From Streptomyces leeuwenhoekii (GTDB taxonomy: Bacteria; Actinomycetota; Actinomycetes; Streptomycetales; Streptomycetaceae), in assembly GCF_001013905.1 (NCBI RefSeq), contig NZ_LN831790.1:7516001-7580000 (forward strand): DNA of 64,000 nucleotides, given 5' to 3'. The position numbers and the translations under genes were made by a program. Under the pieces are notes generated by a model, which saw only the letters and a program-made list of their open reading frames with translations, was not told the DNA's origin and ran no database searches. Positions 53,599-62,859 of this stretch are shown one piece after another (the stretch's first letter is position 1; every line of letters begins with the position of its first letter).

Positions 53599-54639
53599 TC
53601 AGCCGGCGCGGTGGTCCGGGACCGTGCAGTCGAAGGCGTGCAGATACGGATTGACCGGGCGCACGTCGTCGATGACCAGGCCCGCACCGGTGAGCCGGCC
53701 GACCATGCTCTCGGTGGTGTGCTTGGCACCGCCGACGTTGAGGAGGAGCAGCAGGTCCATGGCGGTGCTGAACCGCATCGAGGGTGTGTCGTCGACGAGG
53801 TTCTCGATGACCACCACCCGCGTTCCCGGGCCGCCCGCCTCGATGACGTTGCGCAGCGTCCGGGAGGTGCTGTCGTCGTCCCACTCCAGGATGTTCTTGA
53901 TGATGTACACATCGGCCTTGACGGGGACGGCCGCCCGGCAGTCGCCGGGCACGATCCGAACCCGGTCCGCGAGCGCGCCTCCCGCCCGCAGCCGCGCATC
54001 GGCGTTCTCCACCACGCGCGGCAGGTCGAGCAGGGTCCCTTGGAGCGAGGGGTACTTCTCCAGCAGGCTCGCCACCACATGACCCTGGCCGCCCCCGATG
54101 TCGGCGACCGAGGAGGCCCCCGACAGGTCGAGGAACCGCGCGACGTCCCGTGCGGACTGCACGCTGGAGGTCGTCATGGCCCGGTTGAAGACGTCGGCCG
54201 ACTCCGGGGCGTCCTCGTTGAGGTAGGTGAAGAACTCCTTCCCGTACAGGTCCTCCACCACGTTGCGGCCGGTGCGCACCGCCTCGTCCAGCCTCGGCCA
54301 CGCGTCCCAGGTCCACGGCTCCGTGCACCACAGGGTGATGGCGCGCAGACTGTGCGGGTCGTCCTCGCGCAGCAGCCGGGACATGTCGGTGTGCGCGAAC
54401 GTCCCGTCCGGCTGCTCGGCGAAGACGCCGTGACAGGACAGGGCCCGCAGCAGCCGTCGCAGCGGCTGCGGCTCGGTCTTCACCGCCGCCGCCAGGTCCT
54501 CCACCGCCCGCGGGCTGTCGTCCAGGGCGTCGGCGACCCCGAGCCGGGCCGCCGCGCGGAGGGCGGCGGCGCACGCCGCCCCGAACACGAGCTCCCGCAG
54601 CCGCATGGACGGCGCCGGAGCGGTCTGTACGGTCGTCAT
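53599..54639 (-). CDS. Acetylserotonin/TcmO-type O-methyltransferase
   Basis: This 346-aa protein has an N-terminal winged-helix dimerisation domain (LRELVFGAACAAALRAAARL, PQPLRRLLRALSCHGVF) and a SAM domain with VADIGGGQGHVVASLLE. The usual HDW segment of plant-type enzymes reads ILEWDDD, so the general-base His is missing, as in DnrK-like family members. It converges on the pigment core and may methylate the pigment or a related phenol. The association is by position only. Confidence 0.87.
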   Translation of the reverse strand: MTTVQTAPAPSMRLRELVFGAACAAALRAAARLGVADALDDSPRAVEDLAAAVKTEPQPLRRLLRALSCHGVFAEQPDGTFAHTDMSRLLREDDPHSLRAITLWCTEPWTWDAWPRLDEAVRTGRNVVEDLYGKEFFTYLNEDAPESADVFNRAMTTSSVQSARDVARFLDLSGASSVADIGGGQGHVVASLLEKYPSLQGTLLDLPRVVENADARLRAGGALADRVRIVPGDCRAAVPVKADVYIIKNILEWDDDSTSRTLRNVIEAGGPGTRVVVIENLVDDTPSMRFSTAMDLLLLLNVGGAKHTTESMVGRLTGAGLVIDDVRPVNPYLHAFDCTVPDHRAG

Positions 54640-54686
54640 GTGCCGCCTTTCCTCCGTGGGTCCCGCGGACGGCTCGGGCCGGCCGG

Positions 54687-55745
54687 TCAGCACAGGCCCG
54701 CGGGCTTCGAGGCCCGGCAGGTGTTGCCGTCGAAGGTGTTGCCCTGGCCGGTGTCCGCGTTGACGAGATCGGCCGGGGAGTTGTTCGCCAGCGTGTTGCC
54801 GGTGATCCGGTTCCGCTCGCTGGTGGCGCCCACCATGCTCTTGGACAGGACGATGCCGCCCGACATGGAGAAGGCGCCGGCGTTGTCCCTGACCACGTTC
54901 TGCGTCACCACGGAGTCCTCGACGCCGGTGATGACGATGCCGGATCCCTGGAGGGCGTCCAGGCGGGCGGTCTTGGGGCAGGACTTGTTGTTCTGCACGA
55001 CGCGGTTGCTGTGCACGGTGAGGGCGCCGGCCCGGGGCTTGTTCTCGTCGCCGACGAGGAACATCCCCGCGCAGTTGCCGGCCACGTGGTTGTCCGCGAC
55101 GGTGAGGTTGCGCAGGCGCCGGACGGTGAGCCCGATCCGGTTGTCCTCCAGCCGGTTCTCCGCGACCACCGCGCCCCGGCTGTCCACGGCACCCTGCTCG
55201 GCGCTGACCGTGTTGGCGAGGAACAGCCCCGCGTCGCCGTTGGCCTGAGCGGTGTTGTCGCGGAACACGCCGCGCACCGACTGTTCCTGGGCGATGCCCC
55301 ACACCCCGTTCTTCACCGCCGTCACGTTCCGGACGGTCAGCCGGTCCGTCGCGACGGCGTACACCCCGTGCTTGGTGAAGCCGGTGACGGTCAGGGAGGC
55401 GATGGTGACGTCCGCGAGCTGGCGGTCCTTCGTGCCCGTCACACAGATTCCGTTGCCGGCCTCGGCGCAGGTGCCCGCGGCCTTGTCCGTGCCCGGCTTG
55501 ATCACGGTGCTGCGGCCCGCGCCGCGCAGGGTCAGCCCGGGCGTGCTCACCTTGACGCTCTCGTGGTAGGTGCCGGCGGTCACGAGGACGGTGTCTCCCG
55601 GCGCGGCCGCGTCGACGGCCTTCTGGATCGATTCGCCGGGGGACACCACGTGGGTCCGGTGGTCGGAGGCCTGCGGAGCGGCGCCGATCCCCACCCCGAT
55701 GAGCGTGGCAGTGCACGCCAGGTACGTGATATGGCATTTGTTCAT
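54687..55745 (-). CDS. Secreted right-handed beta-helix protein
   Basis: This 352-aa protein has a short signal (YLACTATLIGVGIGAAPQAS) and opens with HVVSPGESIQKAVDAAAPGDTVLV, the start of NosD/pectate-lyase-like parallel beta-helices. Many coils of the form L-T-V-x-N-N-x-x follow (LTVRNVTAVKNG, LTVADNHVAGN, NRITGNTLANNSP). No catalytic residues are certain; it may be a wall or polysaccharide-binding protein. ATG 55745 gives the best signal peptide, though the SD is weak. Confidence 0.8.
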   Translation of the reverse strand: MNKCHITYLACTATLIGVGIGAAPQASDHRTHVVSPGESIQKAVDAAAPGDTVLVTAGTYHESVKVSTPGLTLRGAGRSTVIKPGTDKAAGTCAEAGNGICVTGTKDRQLADVTIASLTVTGFTKHGVYAVATDRLTVRNVTAVKNGVWGIAQEQSVRGVFRDNTAQANGDAGLFLANTVSAEQGAVDSRGAVVAENRLEDNRIGLTVRRLRNLTVADNHVAGNCAGMFLVGDENKPRAGALTVHSNRVVQNNKSCPKTARLDALQGSGIVITGVEDSVVTQNVVRDNAGAFSMSGGIVLSKSMVGATSERNRITGNTLANNSPADLVNADTGQGNTFDGNTCRASKPAGLC

Positions 55746-55947
55746 ATTGCGCACGGTATGATCGAGATACCTGGAACGGGGCGAATGGTCCATCCGATGG
55801 CGTGTCCCGCGCCGGAGCTCCTCCCGCGCCCGTCCTTGCGGGCCCGGTCGCCGCGCGCTCCGTGCCGCGGGGCCGCCGGGTACGCCCGGACGGCCGTGCC
55901 CGGCGCCCGCGGCGGTGCCCACCGGAGCCGGGAGCCGGGCGGCGCGG

Positions 55948-57315
55948 TCAGGACCGGGCGTCCGCCGGATGAGCCAGGTCGTACGGCCGCGGGTAGGGCG
56001 CGGGCCGGTAGGCGGCATAGCGGGCGCCGCCCGCCGGATCCGCCTGCCGGGCCCGGGCGTTGAGCGCGGCCGGTGCGGTGTCCCAGCGGCCCGAGTCCAG
56101 CCGGTGCTCCAGGGTGTGCAGGGCCGCGACCATCTCGCCGGTGGTGAAGGTGCAGTGGCCGGGGGCGCGGACGTACGCCTGGCCGAGGAGCGGGCCGGCG
56201 CCGGCGGCGTCGGCGGCCCGCCGGTAGGCGCTCTCGGCGGCCACCGGGATCAGGGCGTCCCCCGTGGTGTGGACGGCCAGTTGGGGGTCGGTGAGCCGGC
56301 CGGTCAGGACGCTGGTCCGGCGCATCCACCGTACGGCGGCGGGGTCGGCGGAGACGCGGGGTGCGCGGTTCAGGGCCGTGAGGTCCGCCCGGAGCGAGGC
56401 TCCCGCCTCCTTGTAGAGCTCGGTCACGTCCTTGTGGAGGGGGGAGGCGTGGAGCAGGGCGGTGTAGTCGACGCCCGTGTTCCACGACGGGTTGCCCCCG
56501 GCCCGGCTCTCCGCCTCGTGGCGCCAGCCGAAGGCGGGGTGCTGCACCAGGCCGCGTACGGCCGCGTACTGGTTGGCCTGCCGGCTGGCCCGGTCGTCGG
56601 GGGTCGGTTCGCTCTGGGCGGGACTGTTGTGGCCGGGGATGTGGTGCAGGGCGGCGGCGAGCGCGATGCGGGCGCGGCCCTGCGGGCTCCGCTGGGCGGC
56701 GTCGACCTCGGCGGTCAGCTCGCTCGCGGCACTCCGTGCCGCCGCCTCGTCGGCGAATCCGGTGAGCGGGATGTCCGAGTCCGGGGCCAGCAGGGTCTTG
56801 AGGGCGAACACGGGGTCGAGGGTGCTGTTCCAGTTGGCGACGCCGCCCTGCACCAGCCCGCACATGGCCAGCGAGCCGTCGAAGCGCTCGGCGTGCCGTT
56901 CGGCGAGCACGGTCGTGACGAGCCCGCCGTAGGAGGTGCCCCAGGCCAGCGTCCGCCGGGCCGGGCCGAATCTGCCGGTGAACGTCTCCAGTGTCGCGAG
57001 TTGGTCGGGCACGGCCTCGGTGACGGCCCAGCCGGTCGTCGCGTAGGAGGAGCCGATCAGTGCGTAACCCTCCTGGAGCAGCTCGTCCCGGGTGTGCGCG
57101 TCCGGCGCGCTCCGGGCCGGGTTGGCCTGCCCGGCGGGGGTGTAGCCGTGGCTGTACAGCAGCACGGTCCCGTTCCACGCGGCGGGGACGTCCATCATGT
57201 AGGCCGCGCCGGAGGGGAGCCGGCCTTCGAGGTGGGTGTCCTCGGCCACGGCCTGCGCGGGAAGCGCGGTCGCGGCGCACAGGGACACGGTCAGCAGGGC
57301 GAGGCGGCGCTTCAA
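55948..57315 (-). CDS. Secreted alpha/beta hydrolase (tripeptidyl/prolyl-peptidase or esterase-like)
   Basis: This 455-aa protein has a Sec signal (LALLTVSLCAATALPAQAVA). The oxyanion region is VLLYSHGYTP, the nucleophile elbow LAWGTSYGGLVTTVLA (G-x-S-x-G), the acid side near AVHTTGDALIPVAAES, and the His in RAPGHCTFTTGE. The TTG start overlaps the stop of the transporter gene (TTGA) and has GGAAGGAA upstream. It may release a substrate that the coupled importer takes up. Confidence 0.82.
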   Translation of the reverse strand: MKRRLALLTVSLCAATALPAQAVAEDTHLEGRLPSGAAYMMDVPAAWNGTVLLYSHGYTPAGQANPARSAPDAHTRDELLQEGYALIGSSYATTGWAVTEAVPDQLATLETFTGRFGPARRTLAWGTSYGGLVTTVLAERHAERFDGSLAMCGLVQGGVANWNSTLDPVFALKTLLAPDSDIPLTGFADEAAARSAASELTAEVDAAQRSPQGRARIALAAALHHIPGHNSPAQSEPTPDDRASRQANQYAAVRGLVQHPAFGWRHEAESRAGGNPSWNTGVDYTALLHASPLHKDVTELYKEAGASLRADLTALNRAPRVSADPAAVRWMRRTSVLTGRLTDPQLAVHTTGDALIPVAAESAYRRAADAAGAGPLLGQAYVRAPGHCTFTTGEMVAALHTLEHRLDSGRWDTAPAALNARARQADPAGGARYAAYRPAPYPRPYDLAHPADARS

Positions 57316-58670
57316 CGTGGGGTTCCTTCCGGGGTGGGGGCGGTGGCCCGGGGCGCGGGGGAGTCGAGCGGGTCGGTGTGCGTCTCGCGCATGCGCCACA
57401 CGGTGAGCGCCGTGACGGCGGCACCGGCACACAGCAGCAGCGCGACGGGCGTGCCGCCACCGCCGTACGAGGCGAGCAGCCCACTGGCGATCAGCGGCGA
57501 GAAACCGGCGCCGATCAGCGTGGCCGCCTGGTAGCCGAGGGAGGCGCCGGTGTAGCGCACCGCGGTGCCGAACAGTTCGGTGAGCAGGGCACCGAGCGGC
57601 CCGTACATCGTGGACTGGGCGAGGCCGTGGCCGAGGGCGAGGGCGAGGATCAGCAGGCCGGGGGAGCCGGAGTCGACCAGGGCGAGGACGGGGAAGGCGA
57701 GGGCGGCACAGGCGACGGCGCCGGCCAGGACGACGGGGCGGCGCCCGACCCGGTCGGACAGCGCCGAGGCGGCGGGCAGCACCGCGAGCGCGACGCAGGA
57801 GGCGACGGTCACGGCGGTGAGTACCTGCGGGCGGCTGTAGCCCCGGTCCACGGCGTACGAGATCATGAAACCGGTCAGCAGCGACTGCGCGGTGAACGCG
57901 CCGATGCCGACGCACGCGGCCAGCAGGACGGGCTTGGGCCGGCGCACCACCTCCAGCAGCGGCGCCTTGCGCGCCGGCTCCTGCCGTGCCTGGGCGAACA
58001 GCGGGCTCTCGGCGACCCTCAGGCGTACGAACAGGCCGACGGCCAGCAGCACGATGCTGAGCAGGAACGGGACGCGCCAGCCCCAGGCGCGGAAGTCGTC
58101 GTCGGGGAGGGCGGAGACGAGGGTGACCACCCCGGCCGAGAGGACCGAGCCGAGCGGGGCGCCGAGCTGGGTGAAGCCGGACCACAGGCCGCGCCGGTCG
58201 CCCTGGGCGCGTTCGGCGTGCTCGACGACCATCAGGGTGGCACCGCCCCACTCGCCGCCGATGGCCACGCCCTGGACGACGCGCAGGGCGATGAGCAGGA
58301 CCGGGGCCCACACGCCGATGGCCTCGTAGGTCGGCAGCAGGCCGATGAGGAAGCTGCCGCAGCCCATCAGGGCCATGGTCAGCAGCATCATCGACTTGCG
58401 GCCGACCCGGTCGCCGAAGTGGCCGAAGACGATGCCGCCGAGCGGGCGGGCCGCATAGCCCGCGGCGAAGGTGCCGAAGGCGGCGATGGTGCCGACCGCG
58501 GGATCGGCCTCGGGGAAGAACAGGTCGCCGAAGACCAGGGCGGCGACGGTGCCGTAGACCAGGAAGTCGTAGAACTCTACGGCGGTTCCGACCAGCCCGG
58601 ACAGGGCGACCCGGCGCAGTTGCCGGGTGTCCGGGGAGGGATGACGAAGGGACGTGCGGGATGGCTGCAC
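57312..58670 (-). CDS. MFS metabolite:H+ symporter (aromatic acid importer type)
   Basis: This 452-aa protein with 12 helices has the metabolite:H+ symporter hallmark VGTAVEFYDFLVYGT at helix 1, motif A GHFGDRVGRKSMM, and VQGVAIGGEWGGATLMVVEHA. GTG 58670 has GGGAG 7 nt upstream; a farther GTG (58700) is less likely. It is divergent from a CoA-dependent aromatic degradation operon, so hydroxycinnamate or a related acid is the inferred cargo (like CouT). Confidence 0.85.
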   Translation of the reverse strand: MQPSRTSLRHPSPDTRQLRRVALSGLVGTAVEFYDFLVYGTVAALVFGDLFFPEADPAVGTIAAFGTFAAGYAARPLGGIVFGHFGDRVGRKSMMLLTMALMGCGSFLIGLLPTYEAIGVWAPVLLIALRVVQGVAIGGEWGGATLMVVEHAERAQGDRRGLWSGFTQLGAPLGSVLSAGVVTLVSALPDDDFRAWGWRVPFLLSIVLLAVGLFVRLRVAESPLFAQARQEPARKAPLLEVVRRPKPVLLAACVGIGAFTAQSLLTGFMISYAVDRGYSRPQVLTAVTVASCVALAVLPAASALSDRVGRRPVVLAGAVACAALAFPVLALVDSGSPGLLILALALGHGLAQSTMYGPLGALLTELFGTAVRYTGASLGYQAATLIGAGFSPLIASGLLASYGGGGTPVALLLCAGAAVTALTVWRMRETHTDPLDSPAPRATAPTPEGTPR

Positions 58671-58729
58671 GGTGAGCTCCCTGATGCCGTGGGGCGCCAC
58701 CGGTGGGGGACCGCACCGGTGCCCCGGTG

Positions 58730-58758
58730 AAGTTAGGCACTGATCGTGCAGCCGTCAA
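58730..58758 (-). promoter_or_regulatory. Promoter of the MFS importer
   Basis: On the minus strand TTGACG (58753-58758) and TAACTT (58730-58735) are 17 bp apart, close to the vegetative consensus. GCAC-TGATC-GTGC (58737-58749) in the spacer could be an operator. Confidence 0.6.
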
Positions 58759-58812
58759 TCAGATGCGCAACATCGACCCGGGTTCCGGCCAACTTCCGGT
58801 GGAACGCAACTA

Positions 58813-58841
58813 TTGACGTCAGCAATCATTGCTCTTAGCTT
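58813..58841 (+). promoter_or_regulatory. Promoter of the cou-type operon with embedded operator
   Basis: TTGACG (58813-58818) and TAGCTT (58836-58841) are 17 bp apart. The spacer holds the perfect palindrome AGCAAT-C-ATTGCT (58821-58833), an ideal repressor site that would block RNA polymerase. No regulator gene is adjacent in this window. Confidence 0.65.
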
Positions 58842-58985
58842 CGACTTCGTGACGCCCCTTCGCCGTCTCGTCGCCCGGGGACGGAGCGCCACCGCCCGAG
58901 CGCATCCGCGCACTTCGCACCCGACCCACCCGACTCACCCGACGCCCGCAACGCATCCCGTGTCACCGCCCGAGAGGACTCGCAC

Positions 58986-59906
58986 GTGTCCAGCATCGAT
59001 CTCACCGGCAAGGCCGCCGTCGTCACCGGCAGCGGCCGGGGCCTCGGACTCGCCTACGCCCACGCGCTCGCCGCCCACGGCGCGTCCGTCGTCGTCAACG
59101 ACGTCGACGAGGCGGTGGCCGAGGCCGCCGTGAAGTCCCTCACCGAGGCGGGCGGCACCGCCGTGGCCGAGGTCGTCCCGGTCGGTACCGGCGAGGCGGC
59201 CGACCGGCTGGTGAATCGCGCCGTCACCGAGTTCGGCCGGCTCGACGTCCTGGTCACCAACGCCGGCATCCTGCGCGACAAGGTCCTGTGGAAGATGACC
59301 GACGACGACTTCGACGCGGTCGTCACCACCCACCTCAGGGGCACGTTCACCTGCGCCCGCGCCGCCGCCGTCCGCATGCGCGAACAGGGGGAGGGCGGCA
59401 CGCTGATCCTGGTCGGCTCCCCGGCCGGGCAGCGCGGCAACTTCGGGCAGACCAACTACGCCGCCGCCAAGGCCGGTATCGCCGCCATGGCCCGTACCTG
59501 GTCCATGGAACTGGCCCGCGCCGGTGTCACCGTCAACGCGATCGTCCCCGTCGCGGCGACCGCGATGACCGAGACCATCCCCGCCTTCGCCCCGTACGTC
59601 CAGGCCATGAAGAACGGCGAGCCGCTCCCCGGCTTCCTGCGCAAGGGCGAAGGCTTCGGCACCCCCGAGGACTGCGCGGCCCTCGTCCCCTTCCTCGCCT
59701 CCGACGCCGCACGGGGCATCACCGGCCAGTGCATCGGCATCGGCGGCGACAAGGTGGCCCTGTGGTCCCACCCGCAGGAGATCCGTACCGCCTACGCCGA
59801 CGAGGGCTGGACCCCCGACGCGCTGGCAGCCGTCTGGCCCGTCTCGGTCGGCGCCGAATCCCAGACGGTCGGCATCCCCGCCCCGAAGCTGCCGGAGGCA
59901 CGGTGA
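58986..59906 (+). CDS. Short-chain dehydrogenase, 3-hydroxyacyl-CoA type
   Basis: This 306-aa SDR has the cofactor loop VVTGSGRGLGLAYA, NAG in VLVTNAGILRD, and the catalytic NYAAAKAG with a Ser in LILVGSPAG. GTG 58986 follows GAGGAC. It should oxidise the 3-hydroxy-3-aryl-propionyl-CoA formed by the MaoC hydratase to the beta-keto thioester. The neighbours and GTGA overlap with the amidohydrolase gene support that role; direct substrate evidence is lacking. Confidence 0.85.
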   Translation: MSSIDLTGKAAVVTGSGRGLGLAYAHALAAHGASVVVNDVDEAVAEAAVKSLTEAGGTAVAEVVPVGTGEAADRLVNRAVTEFGRLDVLVTNAGILRDKVLWKMTDDDFDAVVTTHLRGTFTCARAAAVRMREQGEGGTLILVGSPAGQRGNFGQTNYAAAKAGIAAMARTWSMELARAGVTVNAIVPVAATAMTETIPAFAPYVQAMKNGEPLPGFLRKGEGFGTPEDCAALVPFLASDAARGITGQCIGIGGDKVALWSHPQEIRTAYADEGWTPDALAAVWPVSVGAESQTVGIPAPKLPEAR

Positions 59907-60778
59907 ACACCGACGACCTGACCGCCATCGACGTCCACACCCACGCCGAGGTGTCGTCCAAGGGCCACTCCTCCCTCGACGACGACCTGCACGACGCCTC
60001 CTCCGCCTACTTCAAGGTCGAGGGCAAGCGCAAGCCGACCCTGGAGGAGACCGCCGCCTACTACCGCGAGCGGAAGATGGCCGCCGTCATCTTCACCGTG
60101 GACGCCGAGTCCGCCACCGGCACCGCGCCGGTCCCCAACGAAGAGGTCGCCGAGGCCGCCGCCGCCAACGCGGACGTCCTCATCCCCTTCGCCTCCATCG
60201 ACCCGTTCCGGGGCAGGGCAGGCGTGCGGCAGGCCCGCCGCCTGGTCGAGGAGTACGGCGTCAGAGGCTTCAAGTTCCACCCCAGCATCCAGGGCTTCTT
60301 CCCCAACGACCGCTCCGTGGCGTACGGCCTGTACGAGGTGATCGAGGAGACCGGCACCATCGCCCTGTTCCACACCGGCCAGACCGGCATCGGCGCCGGA
60401 GTGCCCGGCGGGGGCGGCATCCGCCTGAAGTACTCCAACCCCCTCCATGTCGACGACGTCGCCGCCGACTTCCCCCACCTGAAGATCATCTTGGCGCACC
60501 CGTCGTTCCCCTGGCAGGACGAGGCCCTCGCCGTCGCCACCCACAAGCCGGGTGTGCACATCGATCTGTCCGGCTGGTCCCCGAAGTACTTCCCGCCGCA
60601 GTTGGTGCAGTACGCCAACACGCTGCTGGAGGACAAGGTCCTCTTCGGCTCCGACTTCCCCGTCCTCACCCCGGACCGCTGGCTCGCCGACTTCGGAAAG
60701 CTGCCGATCAAGGACGAGGTGAGGCCGAAGATCCTCAAGGAGAACGCCGCCCGCCTGCTCGGGCTGACGAAACCCTGA
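59903..60778 (+). CDS. Amidohydrolase-2 family, CouO-like beta-ketoacyl-CoA hydrolase
   Basis: This 291-aa TIM-barrel metalloenzyme has IDVHTHAEV (HxH), GFKFHPSIQGFF (His), KIILAHPSFPWQDEA (His) and LFGSDFPVLTPDRW (metal Asp). In Rhodococcus the family member CouO cleaves 4-hydroxyphenyl-beta-ketopropionyl-CoA in a retro-Claisen step. Co-localisation with ligase, hydratase and dehydrogenase genes makes the same role likely here. Confidence 0.85.
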   Translation: MNTDDLTAIDVHTHAEVSSKGHSSLDDDLHDASSAYFKVEGKRKPTLEETAAYYRERKMAAVIFTVDAESATGTAPVPNEEVAEAAAANADVLIPFASIDPFRGRAGVRQARRLVEEYGVRGFKFHPSIQGFFPNDRSVAYGLYEVIEETGTIALFHTGQTGIGAGVPGGGGIRLKYSNPLHVDDVAADFPHLKIILAHPSFPWQDEALAVATHKPGVHIDLSGWSPKYFPPQLVQYANTLLEDKVLFGSDFPVLTPDRWLADFGKLPIKDEVRPKILKENAARLLGLTKP

Positions 60779-60790
60779 AGGGGCGTGACG

Positions 60791-62302
60791 ATGCGCAACG
60801 AGGGACTGGGGTCGTGGCCCGCACGCCGGGCCCGCAAAACCCCCCACCGCACCGCCCTGATCCACGGTGACACCACCGTCACCTACGCGCAGTTGTACGC
60901 ACGCACCACCCGCCTCGCCCACGCCCTGCGCGCCCGGGGCGTCCGGCGCGGCGACCGCGTCGCCTATCTCGGCCCCAACCACCCCTCCTACCTGGAGACG
61001 CTGTTCGCGGCCGGCATGCTCGGCGCCGTCTTCGTCCCGCTCAACACCCGGCTGGCCGGCCCCGAGATCGCCTACCAGCTCGCCGACTCCGGCGCGAAGG
61101 CGCTGCTCTACGGCCCCGCGCACGCCGGGCTCGTCGCCGGACTGCCGGGCGGCACCGACGTGCGGACCTACGTCCGGATCGGCGACGAGTACGAGGAGAT
61201 GACGGCCGGCGCCGCCGGCGAACCGATCGACGAACCCGTCGCCGCCGACGACACCTGTCTCATCATGTACACCTCGGGGACGACCGGCCGCCCCAAGGGC
61301 GCGATGCTCACCCACGCCAACCTGACCTGGAACGCGGTCAACGTCCTCGTCGACACCGACCTGACCGCCGGCGAGCGTGCCCTGGTCTGCGCGCCGCTGT
61401 TCCACACCGCCGGGCTGAACATGCTCACGCTTCCGGTGCTGCTGAAGGGCGGCGCCTGCGTGCTGGTGGAGGCGTTCGACCCGGCCGGCACCCTCGACCT
61501 GATCGAACGGCACCGGATCACCTTCATGTTCGGGGTGCCGGCCATGTTCGACCGGATGGCCCGCCATCCCCGCTTCCCCGACGCGGACCTGTCCTCCCTG
61601 CACATCCTCACCTGCGGCGGCTCCCCGGTGCCGACCTCGCTCATCGCCGTCTACCAGGAGCGCGGCCTCACCTTCCTCCAGGGCTACGGCATGACCGAGG
61701 CGGCGCCCGGCACCCTCTTCCTCGACGCCGAGCACGCCGTCACCAAGGCAGGCTCGGCGGGCGTGCCGCACTTCTTCAGCGACGTACGGGTGGTGCGGCC
61801 GGACCTGTCGCCCGCCGGCGTCGGCGAGACCGGCGAGGTGGTCGTGCGCGGTCCGCACGTCATGCCCGGGTACTGGGGGCTGCCCGAGGCGACGGCCGCC
61901 TCCTTCACGGACGGCTGGTTCCGCACCGGGGACGCCGCCCGGACCGACGAGGACGGATACGTCTACATCGTCGACCGCATCAAGGACATGATCATCTCGG
62001 GGGGCGAGAACGTCTACCCCGCCGAGATCGAGGACCTCCTCCTCGCTCACCCGGACGTGGTTGAGTGCGCGGTCATCGGCGTGCCCGACGACCGGTGGGG
62101 CGAAGTGCCGCGCGCGGTCGTCGTACCCCGCCGGGGTGCCCGCCCCGACCCCGGCGAGATCCTCGCCTCGCTGGCCGGGCGCCTCGCCAAGTACAAGATC
62201 CCCAAAACGGTGGTGATCGCGGACGAACTCCCGCGTACCGCCTCCGGAAAACTCGTGAAATCCCAGGTGCGCCGACGTTACGGCGGCCAACTCTCACCCT
62301 AA
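60791..62302 (+). CDS. Acyl-CoA synthetase, hydroxycinnamate-CoA ligase type
   Basis: This 503-aa ANL enzyme has the P-loop YTSGTTGRPKGAMLTH, GYGMTEAAPG, the hinge YIVDRIKDMIISGGENVYPAE and the catalytic Lys in PRTASGKLVKSQ. ATG 60791 is 7 nt behind AAGGGG; the GTG at 60785 is too close. It should activate the aromatic acid brought in by the divergent MFS protein. Confidence 0.9.
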   Translation: MRNEGLGSWPARRARKTPHRTALIHGDTTVTYAQLYARTTRLAHALRARGVRRGDRVAYLGPNHPSYLETLFAAGMLGAVFVPLNTRLAGPEIAYQLADSGAKALLYGPAHAGLVAGLPGGTDVRTYVRIGDEYEEMTAGAAGEPIDEPVAADDTCLIMYTSGTTGRPKGAMLTHANLTWNAVNVLVDTDLTAGERALVCAPLFHTAGLNMLTLPVLLKGGACVLVEAFDPAGTLDLIERHRITFMFGVPAMFDRMARHPRFPDADLSSLHILTCGGSPVPTSLIAVYQERGLTFLQGYGMTEAAPGTLFLDAEHAVTKAGSAGVPHFFSDVRVVRPDLSPAGVGETGEVVVRGPHVMPGYWGLPEATAASFTDGWFRTGDAARTDEDGYVYIVDRIKDMIISGGENVYPAEIEDLLLAHPDVVECAVIGVPDDRWGEVPRAVVVPRRGARPDPGEILASLAGRLAKYKIPKTVVIADELPRTASGKLVKSQVRRRYGGQLSP

Positions 62303-62317
62303 ACGAAAGGTTTAGAC

Positions 62318-62773
62318 ATGGGTATCACCGTCAACGGCCTCGACGAGCTGAGGAAGCTGGCCGGCAGCGACCTGGGCACCAGCGAGTGGATCGAGGTCAC
62401 CCAGGAGCGCATCGACACCTTCGCCGACGCCACCGGCGACCACCAGTGGATCCACGTCGACCCCGAGCGCGCCGGAAGCGGCCCCTTCGGTGCCCCCATC
62501 GCCCACGGCTACCTCACCCTCTCCCTCTTCATCCCCCTGTTCACCGAGCTGCTGGACGTCCAGGGCGTCACCACGAAGGTCAACTACGGCCTGAACAAGG
62601 TGCGTTTCCCCGCACCGGTGAAGGTGGGTTCCCGGATCCGGCTGGCCGGCCGGCTCGCGGCCGTCGAGGACGTGAGCGCGGGCGTGCAGATCACCGTGGA
62701 CGGCACCATCGAGATCGAGGGCGGCGCCAAGCCCGCGGCCGTCCTGCAGAGCCTGTCCCGGTTCTACGCCTGA
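62318..62773 (+). CDS. MaoC-type enoyl-CoA hydratase
   Basis: This 151-aa hotdog-fold protein has the hydratase-2 motif FADATGDHQWIHVDPERA followed by APIAHGYLTLSL, with catalytic Asp and His. It follows the CoA ligase gene after 15 nt and should hydrate the cinnamoyl-CoA double bond. It is the last gene of the operon. Confidence 0.92.
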   Translation: MGITVNGLDELRKLAGSDLGTSEWIEVTQERIDTFADATGDHQWIHVDPERAGSGPFGAPIAHGYLTLSLFIPLFTELLDVQGVTTKVNYGLNKVRFPAPVKVGSRIRLAGRLAAVEDVSAGVQITVDGTIEIEGGAKPAAVLQSLSRFYA

Positions 62774-62791
62774 TCCCCGGAGCTGTCCTGG

Positions 62792-62843
62792 CCGTCCCGG
62801 GCGGCCCGGGACGGTCGCACGGGAGCGGCACCCGCCGCTCCCG
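62792..62843. terminator. Two tandem hairpins between converging operons
   Basis: CCGTCCCGGG / CCCGGGACGG (62792-62814, 3-nt loop) and CGGGAGCGGC / GCCGCTCCCG (62820-62843, 4-nt loop) lie between the MaoC and 2Fe-2S genes and can act on both strands. Confidence 0.75.
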
Positions 62844-62859
62844 CGCCGTCGTCGCGGGC

